Shown: positions 18,188-30,512, counted from the first letter of the stretch. The stretch is DNA of 64,000 bases from Anadara kagoshimensis (GCA_021292105.1 CM037869.1:24814050-24878049); one strand, 5' to 3'. The notes: generated by a model not told the origin, from the sequence alone. A program made the numbers and translations.

Positions 18188-18697
18188 TGCTTCATTGATT
18201 CGCTGAATGTAAATGATGATATTTTCTTGCCAATAACTACAACTGTCAAGCCACATCAAAACTTCACTGATTGTAAACGATATTTGACCAGAGTCACCGA
18301 CCGCAAGACATACCAAAACACCTTTTTTGGTGAAATAATCACACTATAGACTTTCGGACTTAGGTAATTTATTGCTAATAATCATCCGTTTCAGAATAAA
18401 TAATGTAAAAGTTGTTTTAATAGATGGGAAATAACTCTTAGAAAATAATGCTACAAATGGCTCATATTCGAACTTGCTCGAGATATTTTGTTCATAAAGC
18501 TATATCACCTTTTTTCATGATCACGCCCTTTAGTGTTCGAAATACAACTGTCCTCGGCAACAAATAGCCAAATTACTTTTCTTATTCTAAAACAGTAAAT
18601 GAATCAACAAGATTAAAAAACTGTTAAACCAAACTTTAACTGTTTTACAAACTAATTACTGATCCAGATTTCAATTTGTTTCTCCATCGTCGTTCAA
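17832..18697. other. Gene-free interval with (ATT)n
   Basis: Contains an ATT microsatellite at 18151-18187 and otherwise unique AT-rich sequence. Confidence 0.6.
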
Positions 18698-19104
18698 TAC
18701 CACTGCGGTAGCTCAATTGGCAGAGTGTTCGCTCCGTAAGTGGGAGGTCGTGGGTTCGAACCCCGGCCGAGTCCGACCCAAGACTTGAAGATGGGTAGTA
18801 ACTGTTCTTTCGCCAAGTACTCAGCATAACGAAATGAAAGTCACGGTTCTTTCGGATAGGAACTTAAAATAAACGAGGTCCCGTGTACCGGTATGTGTAG
18901 TACGATAAAGAACCTTGCTGTATAATGCTGTCATATACCATTTTTTTAAATGTATTTTATGATTAAATTCAAAAAATGGTATATGACAGTGCCATCAGCG
19001 CAACGCACAGGCAAGATTTCTGTACCGCCTTCGCCTATAGCTAGCGACGTCTCGATATAAGTGAAATATTCTTCACTTGGACGTTAAACACCATTACTCA
19101 ACTC
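18698..19104 (+). mobile_element. tRNA-derived SINE, family S1, interrupted by a MITE
   Basis: Head CCACTGCGGTAGCTCAATTGG (pol III box A-like) and GTGGGTTCGAACCCC (box B). The body has CACGGTTCTTTCGGAT, AACGAGGTCCCGTG and GATAAAGAACC. The tail core is GACGTCTCGATATAAGTGAA then GACGTTAAACACC. A 62-bp palindromic element (18928-18989) splits TATAATG from CCATCAG, which are contiguous in the copies at 32676 and 55397. Confidence 0.88.
18928..18989. mobile_element. 62-bp palindromic MITE (family M3) nested in a SINE
   Basis: Ends CTGTCATATACCATTTTTT and AAAAAATGGTATATGACAG are perfect 19-bp inverted repeats. The element is flanked by TG on both sides, and uninterrupted SINE copies show the empty site. 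Related, more decayed copies are at 9874, 11560 and 22402. Confidence 0.85.
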
Positions 19105-20394
19105 ATCGTTCAGTACTTGTGGTGCTTTGATATTTCACGTATTGACATTTTAATCGATTCTGTCGTATGCAAGTGCACGTGATTCTAAATTTAAACTGTC
19201 ACTTTTTTAATAAATTGAATTAAAAGTTTCAGAAAATAAAAATCTTCATTTAATGTACATAATAATTATTTAATTATAAAAGTACTTTAAAAAGTACGCG
19301 AATTTTAATCAAACTGTTTCGGAATAAAGGCGCTATTTACTAACCAACGCAATGTTTAAACAAGTTACAATTTTATGCTTTAAGCACACGTAAATTGCAT
19401 TAAATCTGAAAATAAAATAAAAAACGGGAAAATTGACGATATCCGGCGACGGGAAATGTTATTAGACCAAGGATGTTGTATTGTGGTAAATTTAAACCAG
19501 TCCTTTATTACAGGACTTTTCAACCTGTTTAAAATTTTATAAAATCCATTATATCTGTTTGAATTCAAATATAAACGCACTTCCGCTTTTCATGATGAGG
19601 TGAAGTAGTTATCGATAATGTAAAATCGGAGGGGTTCCGATAGGGGATTTTTCGGAAGTTCGATAGCAAACAAGTCTCGTACATCCGTAAAAATAATCGG
19701 AGCTAGGAAGTAAGTGGTGTTTTGTAGCAAATTGGTGTTTTTGATCCAAAATAGTGCTAAATAGCACCATTATCTACACTACACCATTTCAAAATTATTG
19801 TATTGGGAGATATTTATCGATTACCTCCCTTCACGCCTGTAAATGGTGCAACAATCCCGTTTATCTTAGTGGCTGTAGTACACAAGTGTTTGTTAAAACA
19901 TTTCAAAAAATATTTCTATAAATATAACCAAAAATTCAGCATATTCTGATGGCTAACCGTACGTGCGTAAATGTTTGGCATAGCGAGATCTAGGCCACTT
20001 AGCAAATACCATTCATCAGCTAAGCATTTCTGCAAAAATGCTTGGTGTCGTCTAACCATTTTGCAGAAGTCGTAGCGTATGCGGAAAACTAGTTGTTCGG
20101 TATTATCTTTGTCATTTAATGGTATATGCTTTAAGTGGTTTTGTAAAGTCAGCACCCACGATTTTACTCTTTATAAGCAGTTGTACCACCAACACACCAT
20201 AAATCTTTCAAATCGCCAAGCACTTTGTCTGCTTTAGTTCCAAAAATGGGACACTTGACATAGAACGTCTCTCATTAACATTCAATTATTTTAAACACTG
20301 TGTTATGAAAGGAAGAAATATCTCTCGCTTGCTTATCCATTGGAGTCAAGTTAATAAGATTACAATGTTAATTTAAGATTCGCTCTATGTGGAG
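19105..20394. other. Gene-free interval
   Basis: No recognised gene. A minus-strand frame at 19916-20155 (79 codons) has mixed composition rather than low complexity, but I cannot match it to any family. Confidence 0.4.
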
Positions 20395-20620
20395 ACAGGC
20401 TTGGGATTTGGTGACCAAGTGGTCTGAAGCACCGGGCTACAGATCACCGTTACCGCCTGTGTTCGATTCAAAATTGTACAGAACCTATTGCGAGAATTTT
20501 TTATCAGTCTGCTTATCGAAAATCATTCATTTCCTCCAGTTTCCTCCAAAGAAATGAACGCCTCGATATAAGCGGAAAATTGGAACTGCCGTGTGTAACC
20601 ATTCCGTCCGTTCCAGTCCC
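20395..20620 (+). mobile_element. tRNA-derived SINE fragment
   Basis: Head GGTGACCAAGTGGTCTGAAG and a box B-like GTGTTCGATTC, then a body with TTTCCTCCAGTTTCCTCC and GCCTCGATATAAGCGG, a decayed form of the S1 tail core. The head is of a different tRNA type (Leu/Ser-like long arm). Confidence 0.6.
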
Positions 20621-21689
20621 TTAGTTAGACCTCTATTTATCCAATGAAAACAAATTTAATATAGCTATTTAATGTTAAATTTTGTTAGAAATACGTACGA
20701 AACAATAGCTATACATTGATCATATTATAAGGTGGTGATCAGCAGTAACTCAATAGGTAGTGGGGTCCGTGTTTAGATAATAATTTCTTCACGTGCTCAA
20801 TCAATTTATCCTCAATAGAGAATTTGTTTTATTAACATGATGCGAGAATGTGAAATATTATACAATGGTGTTGATCAAATATGAATAATTCGAATACTAA
20901 AATAATCTGTAGGATGAATGACGCTATAGAATGATAGCATTTCCGGGATTTGACAAAGTCTGAGACCTGTAACTGGGATTTATCAGATAGGAATCGATTT
21001 TTAGTACTGGTTCCCGTGAGAGATACATTTTAGAAATTGAAAAACGTACCATAACAATGTGTACTTATTTGGACAATAAGACTCTGTTGGTTTAAATTCT
21101 GCTTGATTTGTTTGATTAATAAATATTTAAACTTAATAGGGGATAATTCTAGTTATAAAGATCTCATTTAACTGCCGCTATCATCCATGTGAAACAGGCA
21201 ATGAGAATATATTAATAAAATAAAAGTTCTAGAAAATTGAAAAAAATCTCAAAGAAGGCAATTAACATAGAGAACCGAGTCAAATTGAAGATAATTTGAA
21301 TATTTGACTGCTTTTTGTTTGTAAAATCACTTACTGGTATTTTAATTTAAAAAAAAAATCTTAATTTTCTCGGAAACCCTTATTCTGGGGATTTTCACTC
21401 AGATATTTAAAAATTATTTATTCAACCATTTTAGTCGGCCTTGGTATTTTATAACAAACAAAAATTCAGTGTTGGTTGAATTTTACGGCACGAACTATTC
21501 GAATAGTGTTAAAACTTATTAAAATTAGCGCTAAAACATTAAACTGATTTTAAAATAGTCTAAATAGAACATGGATGTAATATCCCAATGTGACATACAT
21601 TGTCCGAGTAAAAACAAAGAAGCCAGGAATAGAGACATTGACAACGGTGAAGAATATTTTATGATATGATTCGTTGCTTCAGTTCTGGG
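20621..21689. other. Gene-free interval
   Basis: AT-rich unique sequence; nothing supported. Confidence 0.5.
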
Positions 21690-21830
21690 ATTATGGAGCA
21701 AACATGAGTGCCCGAAAATCTATCATCGACAAACAACCTGACAACTTTTCTCATACTAAGGTCTTCCCGAGCGAGATTCGAATCTAGGCGATGAGTTGCA
21801 CCGGTTAACCAGGAGCTTTACAACAATAAA
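21690..21830 (-). mobile_element. SINE head fragment
   Basis: Minus-strand reading gives ACCGGTGCAACTCATCGCC, then TAGATTCGAATCTCGC (box B-like) and a CATACTAAGG region; similar to the minus-strand SINEs at 34410 and 35150. Confidence 0.5.
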
Positions 21831-21841
21831 AATTGTACAAT

Positions 21842-22006
21842 ATAGTCATGTCGAAAGATTAACACTAAGCTAACGGAAAGGAGTAGAAGGTCGGCTGTCG
21901 AGCGACGAAGGTATCGATTAGTTAGTGGCTGAACAGCTGCCGAAATGTCGCTATCGAATGGTTGAGTTCGGTACTGTGTTAAACTTTCGGAAGTACATGT
22001 AGTTCA
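21842..22006. mobile_element. MITE family M2, decayed
   Basis: ATGTCGAAAGATTAACACTA at the left and GTGTTAAACTTTCGGAAG at the right, with internal CGGCTGTCGAGCGACGAAGG as in the other M2 copies. Confidence 0.65.
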
Positions 22007-22314
22007 ACCCATGAAAGTGGATATGAATATTAATCTACCTCGTTTTGAATTTCTAGTTATGATTTATTTCAAATTTGATGTCTGGCTTACAAGGCGGCTT
22101 GATCCAAATGGTTATAAAGCCAATATTATTAACAATGATACGAAAAAACTGTTTGTTAGGTAAAAACTACACTCGTCTCCTGTTATAAATTTTTAAAAAT
22201 TAAAAATAAAATTATAATATAATAAAAATGTTATCCGGTTTCATTCATTGTTTCATTTATTTTTTTTATTTTATTTATATTTATTATTTATTTTTTATTA
22301 TATTAGTATTTATT

Positions 22315-22315
22315 T

Positions 22316-22350
<35 letters not shown>

Positions 22351-22371
22351 TTGTTGTTGTTGTTGTTGTTC
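22315..22371. repeat. Poly(T) run followed by (GTT)n
   Basis: About 33 T, then about seven TTG/GTT units. Likely length-unstable. Confidence 0.95.
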
Positions 22372-22401
22372 ACAATGGTTATGTCAACTGTGTATAATGT
22401 C

Positions 22402-22468
22402 ATAAACAAATGTACCATTTTTTAAATTTAATCATATATTACATTTAAAAAAATGGTATATGCCAATG
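22402..22468. mobile_element. Palindromic MITE, family M3
   Basis: TGTACCATTTTTTAAATTTA and ATTTAAAAAAATGGTATATG form the arms around an AT-rich centre; related to the nested element at 18928. Confidence 0.65.
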
Positions 22469-22674
22469 ATTAAATTATCAGCTGGTTCTTATTCTGTCCA
22501 TCTATTTAGCCTTTCCTCCTTCAGTGTAGCCATCTCCCCATTCTTGTCTTTAACTGTTCCATGTTCGGTTTTTTCCTGGAAAACTTTAAACTTTCTAAAG
22601 TGATCTTCTAAACTTTATTTTAGAGATCATCATCATCATCATTATCACCATCAGCAGCAGACATCCACGTTGAT

Positions 22675-22830
22675 AATCAAAAACAAACATACTAATCCAT
22701 GTCCGAATCACAATCCAGAAGCAAAGTAAAAAGTTAGGTTAGACACGTGAACTTCCACCAGGGAAGTGAGGCCGGGTGCTCTGGAAGGGTAAGCACCTCC
22801 TGTTTAGCTAGCTACATCCGCCACATGTGT
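22675..22830 (-). repeat. Retroelement 3'-tail repeat, copy 4
   Basis: Lies directly downstream (minus strand) of RT coding sequence, which shows that the tail belongs to the element. It reads GCTAAACAGGAGGTGCTTAC, CACCCGGCCTCACTTCCC, then a decayed hairpin and GGATTGTGATTCGGACATGG. A GAT-rich microsatellite (22626-22652) follows its end. Confidence 0.85.
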
Positions 22831-23330
22831 AATAAAAATTGTGTGAAAGGAACATGGAACTATGGCAATCCTGGACACAGAGACATCAAACTTATCAACA
22901 ATACTGTGATGACGGTCATAAAACTTTTTGAGGGCCTTGATAAGCCTAGGCTTGCAATATCCCTGAGTCAACAATTTATTTGCAAGCAGCCTACTTCGTT
23001 GTACAAAGTCCCCGTAGTGGGAACAAGCTCTACCATAGCGTATTAATTGGGAAACAAATACACCATAAGCAGGGAGGAGAAGCAGGTATATTGCTGCATA
23101 GAAAAGGAAAGTTGACAACAGAAAAATTGAAGTCATCACGTTTGTCATAAAGTTTCAAATGTAGCCTTTCGTGTGTGTCATAATTCAGGTATAAGTCTAA
23201 ATATGAAGCAGAACTTGAGGAATCAGTCGTGTCTTTTATTTCAAGCTCACTAAGATAGATGACATTTACATAGTCTCCAAATTTAGTATTGTTAAGAGAC
23301 AGAACGTCATCTATATATGAATGATTTGGA
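22831..23330 (-). pseudogene. 5'-truncated reverse transcriptase fragment of the same retroelement
   Basis: On the minus strand, starting at about 23330: SYIDDVLSLNNTKFGDYVN (catalytic YIDD), ELEIKDTTDSSSSASYLDLY, LYDKRDDFNF and CSNIPASP. After a 1-nt frameshift near 23082 it continues AYGVFVSQLIRYGRACSHYG, then KKFYDRHHSIVDKFDVSVSR. It is the unexpanded counterpart of the copy at 2090-4764. The region upstream of YIDD is missing. It ends in tail copy 4. The family is uncertain (Penelope-like or other non-LTR type). Confidence 0.8.
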
Positions 23331-23552
23331 GAGTCTTCTCTCCAGATTTAACAAAATAAAAGAGAGATAACTCCCGCAGAAACGCATAACAAATCTGCTT
23401 CGCGCCAATTGACATAAAGCTAATAATATCTCGATATAAATGAAGAATTTTGTAAGGGCGCTTTTTTTAATTAAAGCTACAACATCAAGCAAAATTCTCT
23501 ACATGAGATTATTAGACGGCCATTGTACATTTATGTATCAAACACAGACAAA

Positions 23553-23706
23553 CGTCGGTTAATGTCCGAATCACAATCACAACAACAAAGTAAAAAGTTT
23601 GAAAAATGACAAATTTAGTTTATCTTCCTCCAGGGAAGTGAGACCGGGTGATCCGGAAGGGTAAGGCACCGCCTGTCTTCAACACGGCTAGCTTCACCCG
23701 CCACAT
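23553..23706 (-). repeat. Retroelement 3'-tail repeat, copy 5 (solo)
   Basis: Minus-strand reading has GGCGGGTGAAGCTAGC, GGCGGTGCCTTACCCTTCCG, CACCCGGTCTCACTTCCC and ACTTTTTACTTTGTTG. No RT lies upstream of this one. Confidence 0.75.
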
Positions 23707-23740
23707 GAGAGCTGGGTTGTGATTTTGGACTTGGAACGAT

Positions 23741-24329
23741 ATGTTTGTGCTTGAAATGTATGTAATGTAATATAGATAACTTTGTATGGTTTTGATGGTT
23801 TAAGTTATTTTTACTTTAACTTGTTCAACAATAAAATTGAAACTTTAAACAAGTATAATATTAATTAACATGAAAAAAGAGCACCACTTTTATTTAAAAT
23901 ATTCAAAATTTGAAATAACACGTGTTTTACACAACAGTGAACTCCGAATTTGCATATAAAAAGAGTCCTCATATAAATGTACAAAAAAAACCATACAGCA
24001 GGTGGGAAACTTTAGCCAGCAGATAAAATATTATTCTATCTAAAAGTGAAATTTAAATTTCTAGAAATTGATTATTTCAAAATTATCATTAAGATATTTA
24101 GATTATGCTAATACTATATCTGAATATGGAAAACAAACGTACATGCTTAATCCAAAAGGTCTTATGCAAATAATAAGCTCCTTTATTAAGCGGTCGTGGT
24201 AACTGAAGACAACGACTCTTAACTATTTTTGCTTGTTTTAGTATTTCCTTTAAGATATTGTTTTGGATTGCTATTTTTCAAAAAAAAAATCATATGTATA
24301 TGACCGACATAAACAAGTGTTTGGTAGGA
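23741..24329. other. Gene-free interval
   Basis: AT-rich unique sequence; nothing supported. Confidence 0.5.
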
Positions 24330-24560
24330 TATGTCCGAGTGGCACTGTCACTGGCATTCCAAGTCAAGGATTGTGGGTTCGAACTTTCTGGGAATTTTCT
24401 GAGATGATTTTCATCTCCTGTCCATAATAGAACTGTAAAAAACTTAAGTACTAGAATAGTTTTTCAGATGAAACTAAAAAACCAAGGTCCCATGTTTCAG
24501 TGCACACTAAAGACACCTCTGTTGGGTTCGAAAAAGAGTATGGAAGCTGTGGCCGCTACA
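24330..24560 (+). mobile_element. tRNA-derived SINE-like sequence
   Basis: TGTCCGAGTGGCACTGTCAC (box A-like) and GTGGGTTCGAACTTTC (box B-like) with a CCTGTCC body. Weaker than the S1 copies. Confidence 0.5.
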
Positions 24561-24940
24561 GAAAATGACATTAAATTAAAACTTGATAAAGAGAGGTAAC
24601 TCCCGCAGAAACTTATAATAAATCACGATTGTTGCTAAGGAAAGGTAACTCGTGCAGTCTTGTTGACATTCTCGTGATCCAATCAACGAGATGTTTGTTG
24701 GTTGGTAGGTCAGTCGGTTTATTTATTTATTTAAATAAATAAACATCTTATTTATTTAATTAAATATACATTTTGACATCTCGATTAGTAAACAAACTTT
24801 TGCCATATACATGTACTCGATATTTTAGTCCTTCGTGTTCAAGTTTTTACTTGAAACATGAACACTTGTGTAGTATGTATAGTCATACAGAATGAGTCAG
24901 CGTATATATATAAGTATTTACTATGCAGTACACCGAGCTA

Positions 24941-25176
24941 TAGGTAAACAACTTTGACCTGTCCGTTTGGCCTTTCATTTAAATATTTATCACGGACCAA
25001 ATACATCCAAGTATAGGTAGGACAGTTTATTCTGTATACATCGTGATATGTAGTCACCTCATAGAGTATTGTGTATGTATTAACTTGGATCTTAACCTAA
25101 CCATTTATTGGTTAGACCCTCCTATATGAATATTCCTAATGAGAGTTCAAACGGACAGGTCAATGTTGTTTGCCTA
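24941..25176. mobile_element. MITE family M7, 236 bp with TA flanks
   Basis: The left end TAGGTAAACAACTTTGACCT and the right end, the reverse complement of TAGGCAAACAACATTGACCT, continue as CTGTCCGTTTG on both sides (about 31 bp, two mismatches). TA sits on both flanks. A solo end is at 17044. Confidence 0.82.
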
Positions 25177-25308
25177 TACACTAAGGTGTGTTACTGTAAA
25201 AAGTAAATAAATAAACAAGAAAAATCTACTCCGCATGTATATAAATTGTAAATGTTTACACCATTTATAAAATGCACTTAATAAAATATATATGTGACAT
25301 ATATTCTA

Positions 25309-25478
25309 TAAAGGCAACCCAAGGGAACAAGTAAAAGTGGCCTTGTTATGGACAGGTGGTCCTTATATACAGGTTCAGATAACGTGGATGATAAAGAGCA
25401 ATCGGGATATAATTTTACTGGTCTTTAAAAGCAGGTGAACTTTATATAGAGGTGGTCTTTAATGCAGGTTGGACTGTA
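25309..25478 (-). mobile_element. MITE family M1
   Basis: Inverted relative to the 38311 copy: GGCAACCCAAGGGAACAAGT at the left and GCAGGTTGGACTGTA at the right, with CAGGTGGTCCTTATATACAG inside. Confidence 0.75.
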
Positions 25479-25749
25479 CTGTGATTGCTTCAATGCTATT
25501 TGTCTTTCCACTGAGCAGTTCTTTTACTTTATAATACTGTGGTGCTGAGAAATTAAGATATGTCCACTTTACTTTATCCTTAACATCTCCACTATTGCTC
25601 CTCCTAATGAAAGTCCGATACCTAATGACGTTTGGGCTTCACCAAGCGCTGTAATATATGACTTACTGCAGTGCTGGCGGCGTCTAGTCACTTTGTGGTG
25701 AATTGCACTTTGTGTCATATTGAAGGTTTAATCATGACTGGCTAAAGTA

Positions 25750-25952
25750 CAGACCTGTCGAAAGTTTAACACTGCGCTAACGAAAAGGAGCCGAACGCGT
25801 TTGCTGTGTTGTCGAGACACCAAGTGGACAATAAGTTGCTAAGAGTTAAAAAGCAGATCCCGAAAAGTTATGGCATACGATGGGTCAAGATGAGCTTTCT
25901 ATTCGTTACTAATCCGTTAGCCAAGTGTTAAACTTTTGACAGGACTTTACTG
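25750..25952. mobile_element. MITE family M2
   Basis: Ends CAGACCTGTCGAAAGTTTAA and TTAAACTTTTGACAGGACTT then TACTG, with TA on both flanks. Confidence 0.8.
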
Positions 25953-26406
25953 TAAAGAACAATTTGTTCAACATTTTGTATCCCATTCTGCTTGCAGTTC
26001 ATTTTTCAGTACATATTGTTTCCTGTTTCATTTTAAATCCGCCTCTATTTCTGCATACAATGTGAAGTACTTGTGAAAAACTGTTCATCATATATAGAAC
26101 ATGATGTTTACTGAAGAGATCTTATCACCTCCGTTACCTAACATTCGATTATTATATAATTCTCAGCCTCTTAAGTTAATCTAGTTTTCATTCGCCACAT
26201 TTCATCTAATTTTCATTGGCTCCATTTTGTACAGTATTTTCCGGGTTATCCGGCTATGGCATTAAATGTGTTGCATATAAATAGAAAAATATTGAATATA
26301 TAACATAGATATAAAATATTGAATATATAACATAGATATAAAATATTGAATTTTGCAACTTATTACATGCCATATCCAGCGATCCATTTACCATAATCAA
26401 AAACTA

Positions 26407-26631
26407 CAGTGCAGGCCTGTCAAAAGTTCAACACTGAGCAAAAGCAAAGAAGTCGATGATCAGCTGTCGAGTGGCCGAAACAATCGAAAGTTTGTGGTCG
26501 AAAAGCTACCGCGAGAGACAGCACCTGCCGAAAAGTTATCGAGATAACTCACACGAGGGCAGAGATGAGCTTCCGATTCGGTACTAAGTCGTTACTGAGC
26601 CTAAAAATAGACTTTTGACAGGTATGCACTG
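26407..26631. mobile_element. MITE family M2
   Basis: Ends CAGTGCAGGCCTGTCAAAAG and CTTTTGACAGGTATGCACTG are inverted repeats bordered by TA. The interior has GATGAGCTTCCGATTCGG as in the 15219 copy. The 64-codon frame at 26353 overlaps it and is not a gene. Confidence 0.85.
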
Positions 26632-26916
26632 TAGCTGTAGCCTGACTTTATTATACAGTTGTTTTGAGAAAACAAAACTGTGCTGCTATAGGCCGTCTAG
26701 TAATCTGTGGAGAAGGACATTTTGATAAACCAGAGACGGCAAAATTTTGATCCATTGTTGTGACATATTCTGCTCAGCTTCCTTTCGTTTGTATTGTTAG
26801 AAAAAGTACTGAGCACACCCCATTACCATTAGTGATCAAGCATGAATTTCTAATGCATGACCACATGACTATCGATCTCGAGATATATTCGAATTACATC
26901 ACTGGATCCATGTCAT

Positions 26917-26955
<39 letters not shown>
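26917..26955. repeat. (CT)n microsatellite
   Basis: About 18 CT units. Confidence 0.95.
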
Positions 26956-26959
<4 letters not shown>

Positions 26960-27954
26960 AAACAGATGTGCATTATAAATGTGTTACTGATTAACCCAGC
27001 CACACATCATGGTTACGTTATGATCCATTTTCTAAACAACAAATCATTACTCATAATATTCGCTCCTGGGTCCTATGTTTTCTCATTACGGAATCGATCC
27101 TTTTACCATAGCTAGACTTCAATACAACCCAAGACAGAAATGATGAATCAAAAAGATAGGGTTTCAAATAAAATATTAATTTTTTTTAAATTTGTTATAT
27201 AACTGAGTTTTTATCCACGTTTGCGGTAGGTTTACATGCAGACGTGAAATTTACTAATTCTAATCATAAATAGCTAATTTACATTATTTATGCATACCGT
27301 TGGTGTTAAAAGTAGTCCCGGCGCTCGATATATAGTTATGGTCTGTTTTGATATTGTTGCTATTGACATTAACCAATACATATCAACAAACACAAGACAA
27401 ACAGTTACGCCATGGGAGATCAATGGATAAATAAACCGTGTAGATCTATTCAGCTATTACAATACAATAGAAATTAAATAATTCACAAAATAGGCTTATC
27501 AAAGGACCTTTTCATGTCGATGGAATCATTAAACCGAAAAATTCTATGGGGACATTTTTGAAAAATAAAAATTTAATTTTGAAAATATGTACTTCTGTTG
27601 GATTATAAAGTGCGGTAAAAATTTTAAAAAAAATCAATGACGTTTTAGTTTTTGTATATAGCACATTCAACATAGTTTGATATGCATTTTAATTAATTAT
27701 TTTTTTATTTTGAATCCCCCTTTTGATAGGAATAGTCAGATAAAATACGTGAAGTTTTGATCAAGTTGGAACTTGATAATAATTTAATGAGTTTATGACA
27801 TTTTATATAACAACGGTGTTTAACAAATAAATACCGTTATACACATATCATATAACACCCGTATCGTGCTAAATTCCGTTATAAACTTTGAAAAAAATAG
27901 AGTACATGTGTGTATTTTTTAAAAGAGAGAGGGGAATAAATTTAAATATGTTTT
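26956..27954. other. Gene-free interval
   Basis: AT-rich unique sequence; nothing supported. Confidence 0.5.
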
Positions 27955-27957
27955 TAC

Positions 27958-27988
<31 letters not shown>

Positions 27989-28025
27989 GAGGGTTATACA
28001 TTGAAAAAATATAGATTATATGATT

Positions 28026-28074
<49 letters not shown>

Positions 28075-28180
28075 TTAGAGATTTAAAAGCTAGAGTATGT
28101 TTTTATGAGAGAAAGATTGGGGGATTGTAAACTATAAAAAATGAGTAAATCTTTTTACGAGAAAAAGGGGGCTTTGGAAT
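27955..28180. repeat. GA-rich microsatellite cluster
   Basis: Three GA runs (27958-27990, 28031-28071, 28107 onward, weaker) separated by copies of an AT-rich spacer with TTTTTATGAGAGA. This is a compound unit that has been duplicated. Confidence 0.85.
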
Positions 28181-28712
28181 TTAAGAAATTCTCATTTTAA
28201 TTAACACTTTTTGTAATTTTGTACACTGGTGTAGTTTGAACTTGATGTGATTTTTTTTCATTTCTGCTGTACATAGACTAACTCGAAACGGAGAGAATTT
28301 CATGCTTTATTCAATTTTCAAGTATTACATGCACGAAATTCTGACATAGTGAGACATAATTCCTGAATTATCGATTAATCGATTTTTGTAACAAAAACAG
28401 CACAATATTTAGTTAGATCACGAACATGGCATGTCATTAAGTTTTACAGAGATGTTATAAGATGACAAAAAGACATTTCCATCCTTAAAGGCAAAAAAAA
28501 GGAGATCAAATTCATAACACAAAGTTCTGAAATAGTAAAAATGAATAATACAGAAAATCATATAAAGTTACAATTACTGGGACCAGGATTTCTAACCATT
28601 TCAAAATTAATTGGCTTAATTTAGTTCAATATAATTTGGTCCTTTAGATATTTTTTTAACTCCTTGAAAATGTTGGTTTCACAATTTTGGTCCAAGCACT
28701 ACTGGGGAACCA
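28181..28712. other. Gene-free interval
   Basis: AT-rich unique sequence; nothing supported. Confidence 0.5.
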
Positions 28713-28870
28713 CTACCAGGGGAACCAGTAAAAGTGGCCTTTAAGGACAGTTGACCTTTATATAAAGGATCAAATAATATGAATAAACAACAATCGGGAT
28801 ACAATTCTACTGGCCTTTATTAGCAGGTGGTCCTTATATAGAGGTTGCCTTTATGGCAGCTTGTTCTGTA
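28713..28870 (-). mobile_element. MITE family M1
   Basis: GGGGAACCAGTAAAAGTGGCC at the left; AGCAGGTGGTCCTTATATAG and GGCAGCTTGTTCTGTA at the right. Decayed but aligned along its length with 25309. Confidence 0.7.
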
Positions 28871-29289
28871 TTTGGAAATACCCAATATAACCAGTTACAA
28901 GACATGGACACAGTTATAAACTCTATCTCGACTGTGGACGGATACTGGACACATTAGCCAAATGTTGACTAAATTAATGACATGACTTAAGTATTTTTGG
29001 ATGATCCTTACCAATCCCAATTATGTTATTACGTCTCCCTCAATTCCTACAAACAGACTTTCTGTCATATAGAGCCAATTAGCTGGCGATGTCACCATAT
29101 AAGTAAAACATTTTTGGCAAAGAAATAAACCCCATTTAATCAATCAATCATCAATGCACATATATTTCTATTTGAACATCGTTGTTAATGTCATAATCGT
29201 TACGAGACAACAAAAATCATTTAATAATTAATCAATAGAGTTTATAACAATACACTACTGTAAAATACGTACTGTGTATTTGACATATC

Positions 29290-29735
29290 AAGAAGTCGCC
29301 ACGACGCGGGGTAGTGTGTACCGTGGCGGGGTTGGGTATACCGTGGCTTGTTGGTGTACATACCGTGGTGAGGTAGTGTGTACCGTGGGGGGTGAATACC
29401 GTGGCTTGTTGGTGTACATACCGTGGTGGGGTAGTGTGTACCGTGGGGGGTGGTGAATACCGTGGCTTGTTGGTGTACATACCGTGGTGGGGTAGTGTGT
29501 ACCGTGACGAGGTGTATATTGCCATGTCGGGGTAGTGTGTACCGTGGCGGGGCTGGGTATACCGTGGCTTGTTGGTGTACATACCGTGGTGGGGTAGTGA
29601 GTACCGTGGCGAGGTGTATATTGCCATGTCGGGGTAGTGTGTACCGTGGTGGGTAGTGAGTGCCGTGGCGAGGTGTATATTGCCATGTCGGGGTAGTATG
29701 TACCGTGGCGGGGTAGTGTATACCATGTTTCTACA
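29290..29735. repeat. GC-rich minisatellite
   Basis: Irregular units of about 20-30 bp: GTACCGTGGCGGGGTAGTGT, ATACCGTGGCTTGTTGGTGT and GAGGTGTATATTGCCATGTC, combined into longer composite units. Much more GC-rich than its surroundings. Long open frames on both strands come from the repetition. Confidence 0.9.
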
Positions 29736-30329
29736 TGTATCTAAACAGTCTATGAATTAATTATTCACATGCTTTTCTATTAATTATATCACGGGAACAC
29801 TTTAATTCACATATAACTTAAACCCTATTCTGAACATTCCATGCGATTAACGCTTTTGAATTAACATGAATCAAAAATTTGAAACGGTTTTTGAACACGC
29901 TTAACTCCCATGTCAGTTATAAACTGAATACACAAAACATGTATCGCCAGGTACAACAAATAAAGGTGTATTTATAATGTTACCTGTCGTTATGAAGCAG
30001 GTAGATTAACTAAAGTCTTTAGTGAATTGGTTAAAGATATCCGAGGATAAGGATAATCCTGGGATATTAGGCAATACTGACATATCTTATGTCATTATAC
30101 ATTAATGTATTTTTTTTAAATCAAAATATGGTTATGGTTTAAAAATGATGACGGCCATACCGTCTATGTTTTATAAAAATCAATACACAAATTAAGTGTT
30201 AGTAATGTAAAGTGGTCAATATTGAAAAAGTAGTTTTAAGAGTGATGATGCTAAATCAAAGGGAATTCACAACACCTTAACTAGATTTATAACACAATAA
30301 CATGAATATTTTTGTTGGTTAACACACAT
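29736..30329. other. Gene-free interval
   Basis: Unique AT-rich sequence; nothing supported. Confidence 0.5.
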
Positions 30330-30479
30330 TGTGACACACACACACAAACACACACTGTGATACATGCACACACCGTGACGCACAGACACACACGCACACC
30401 GTGACACAAACAGTGTCGCGCACACACACACCGTGACACACACACAAAGTGTCGCACGCACACACACATACACACACCG

Positions 30480-30512
<33 letters not shown>
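30330..30512. repeat. Imperfect (CA)n array
   Basis: CA dinucleotides interrupted at intervals by CCGTGACACA, ending in about 15 pure CA units. Confidence 0.92.

Noticed and set aside
18698-18775. Possible tRNA genes at the heads of SINEs (also 32676, 37562, 55397, 56131)
   Set aside because: Pol III boxes A and B are present but the cloverleaf is not maintained, and a shared SINE body follows each one.
19916-20155. 79-codon minus-strand frame of mixed composition
   Set aside because: Looks less random than others, but I recognise no family and see no supporting exons.
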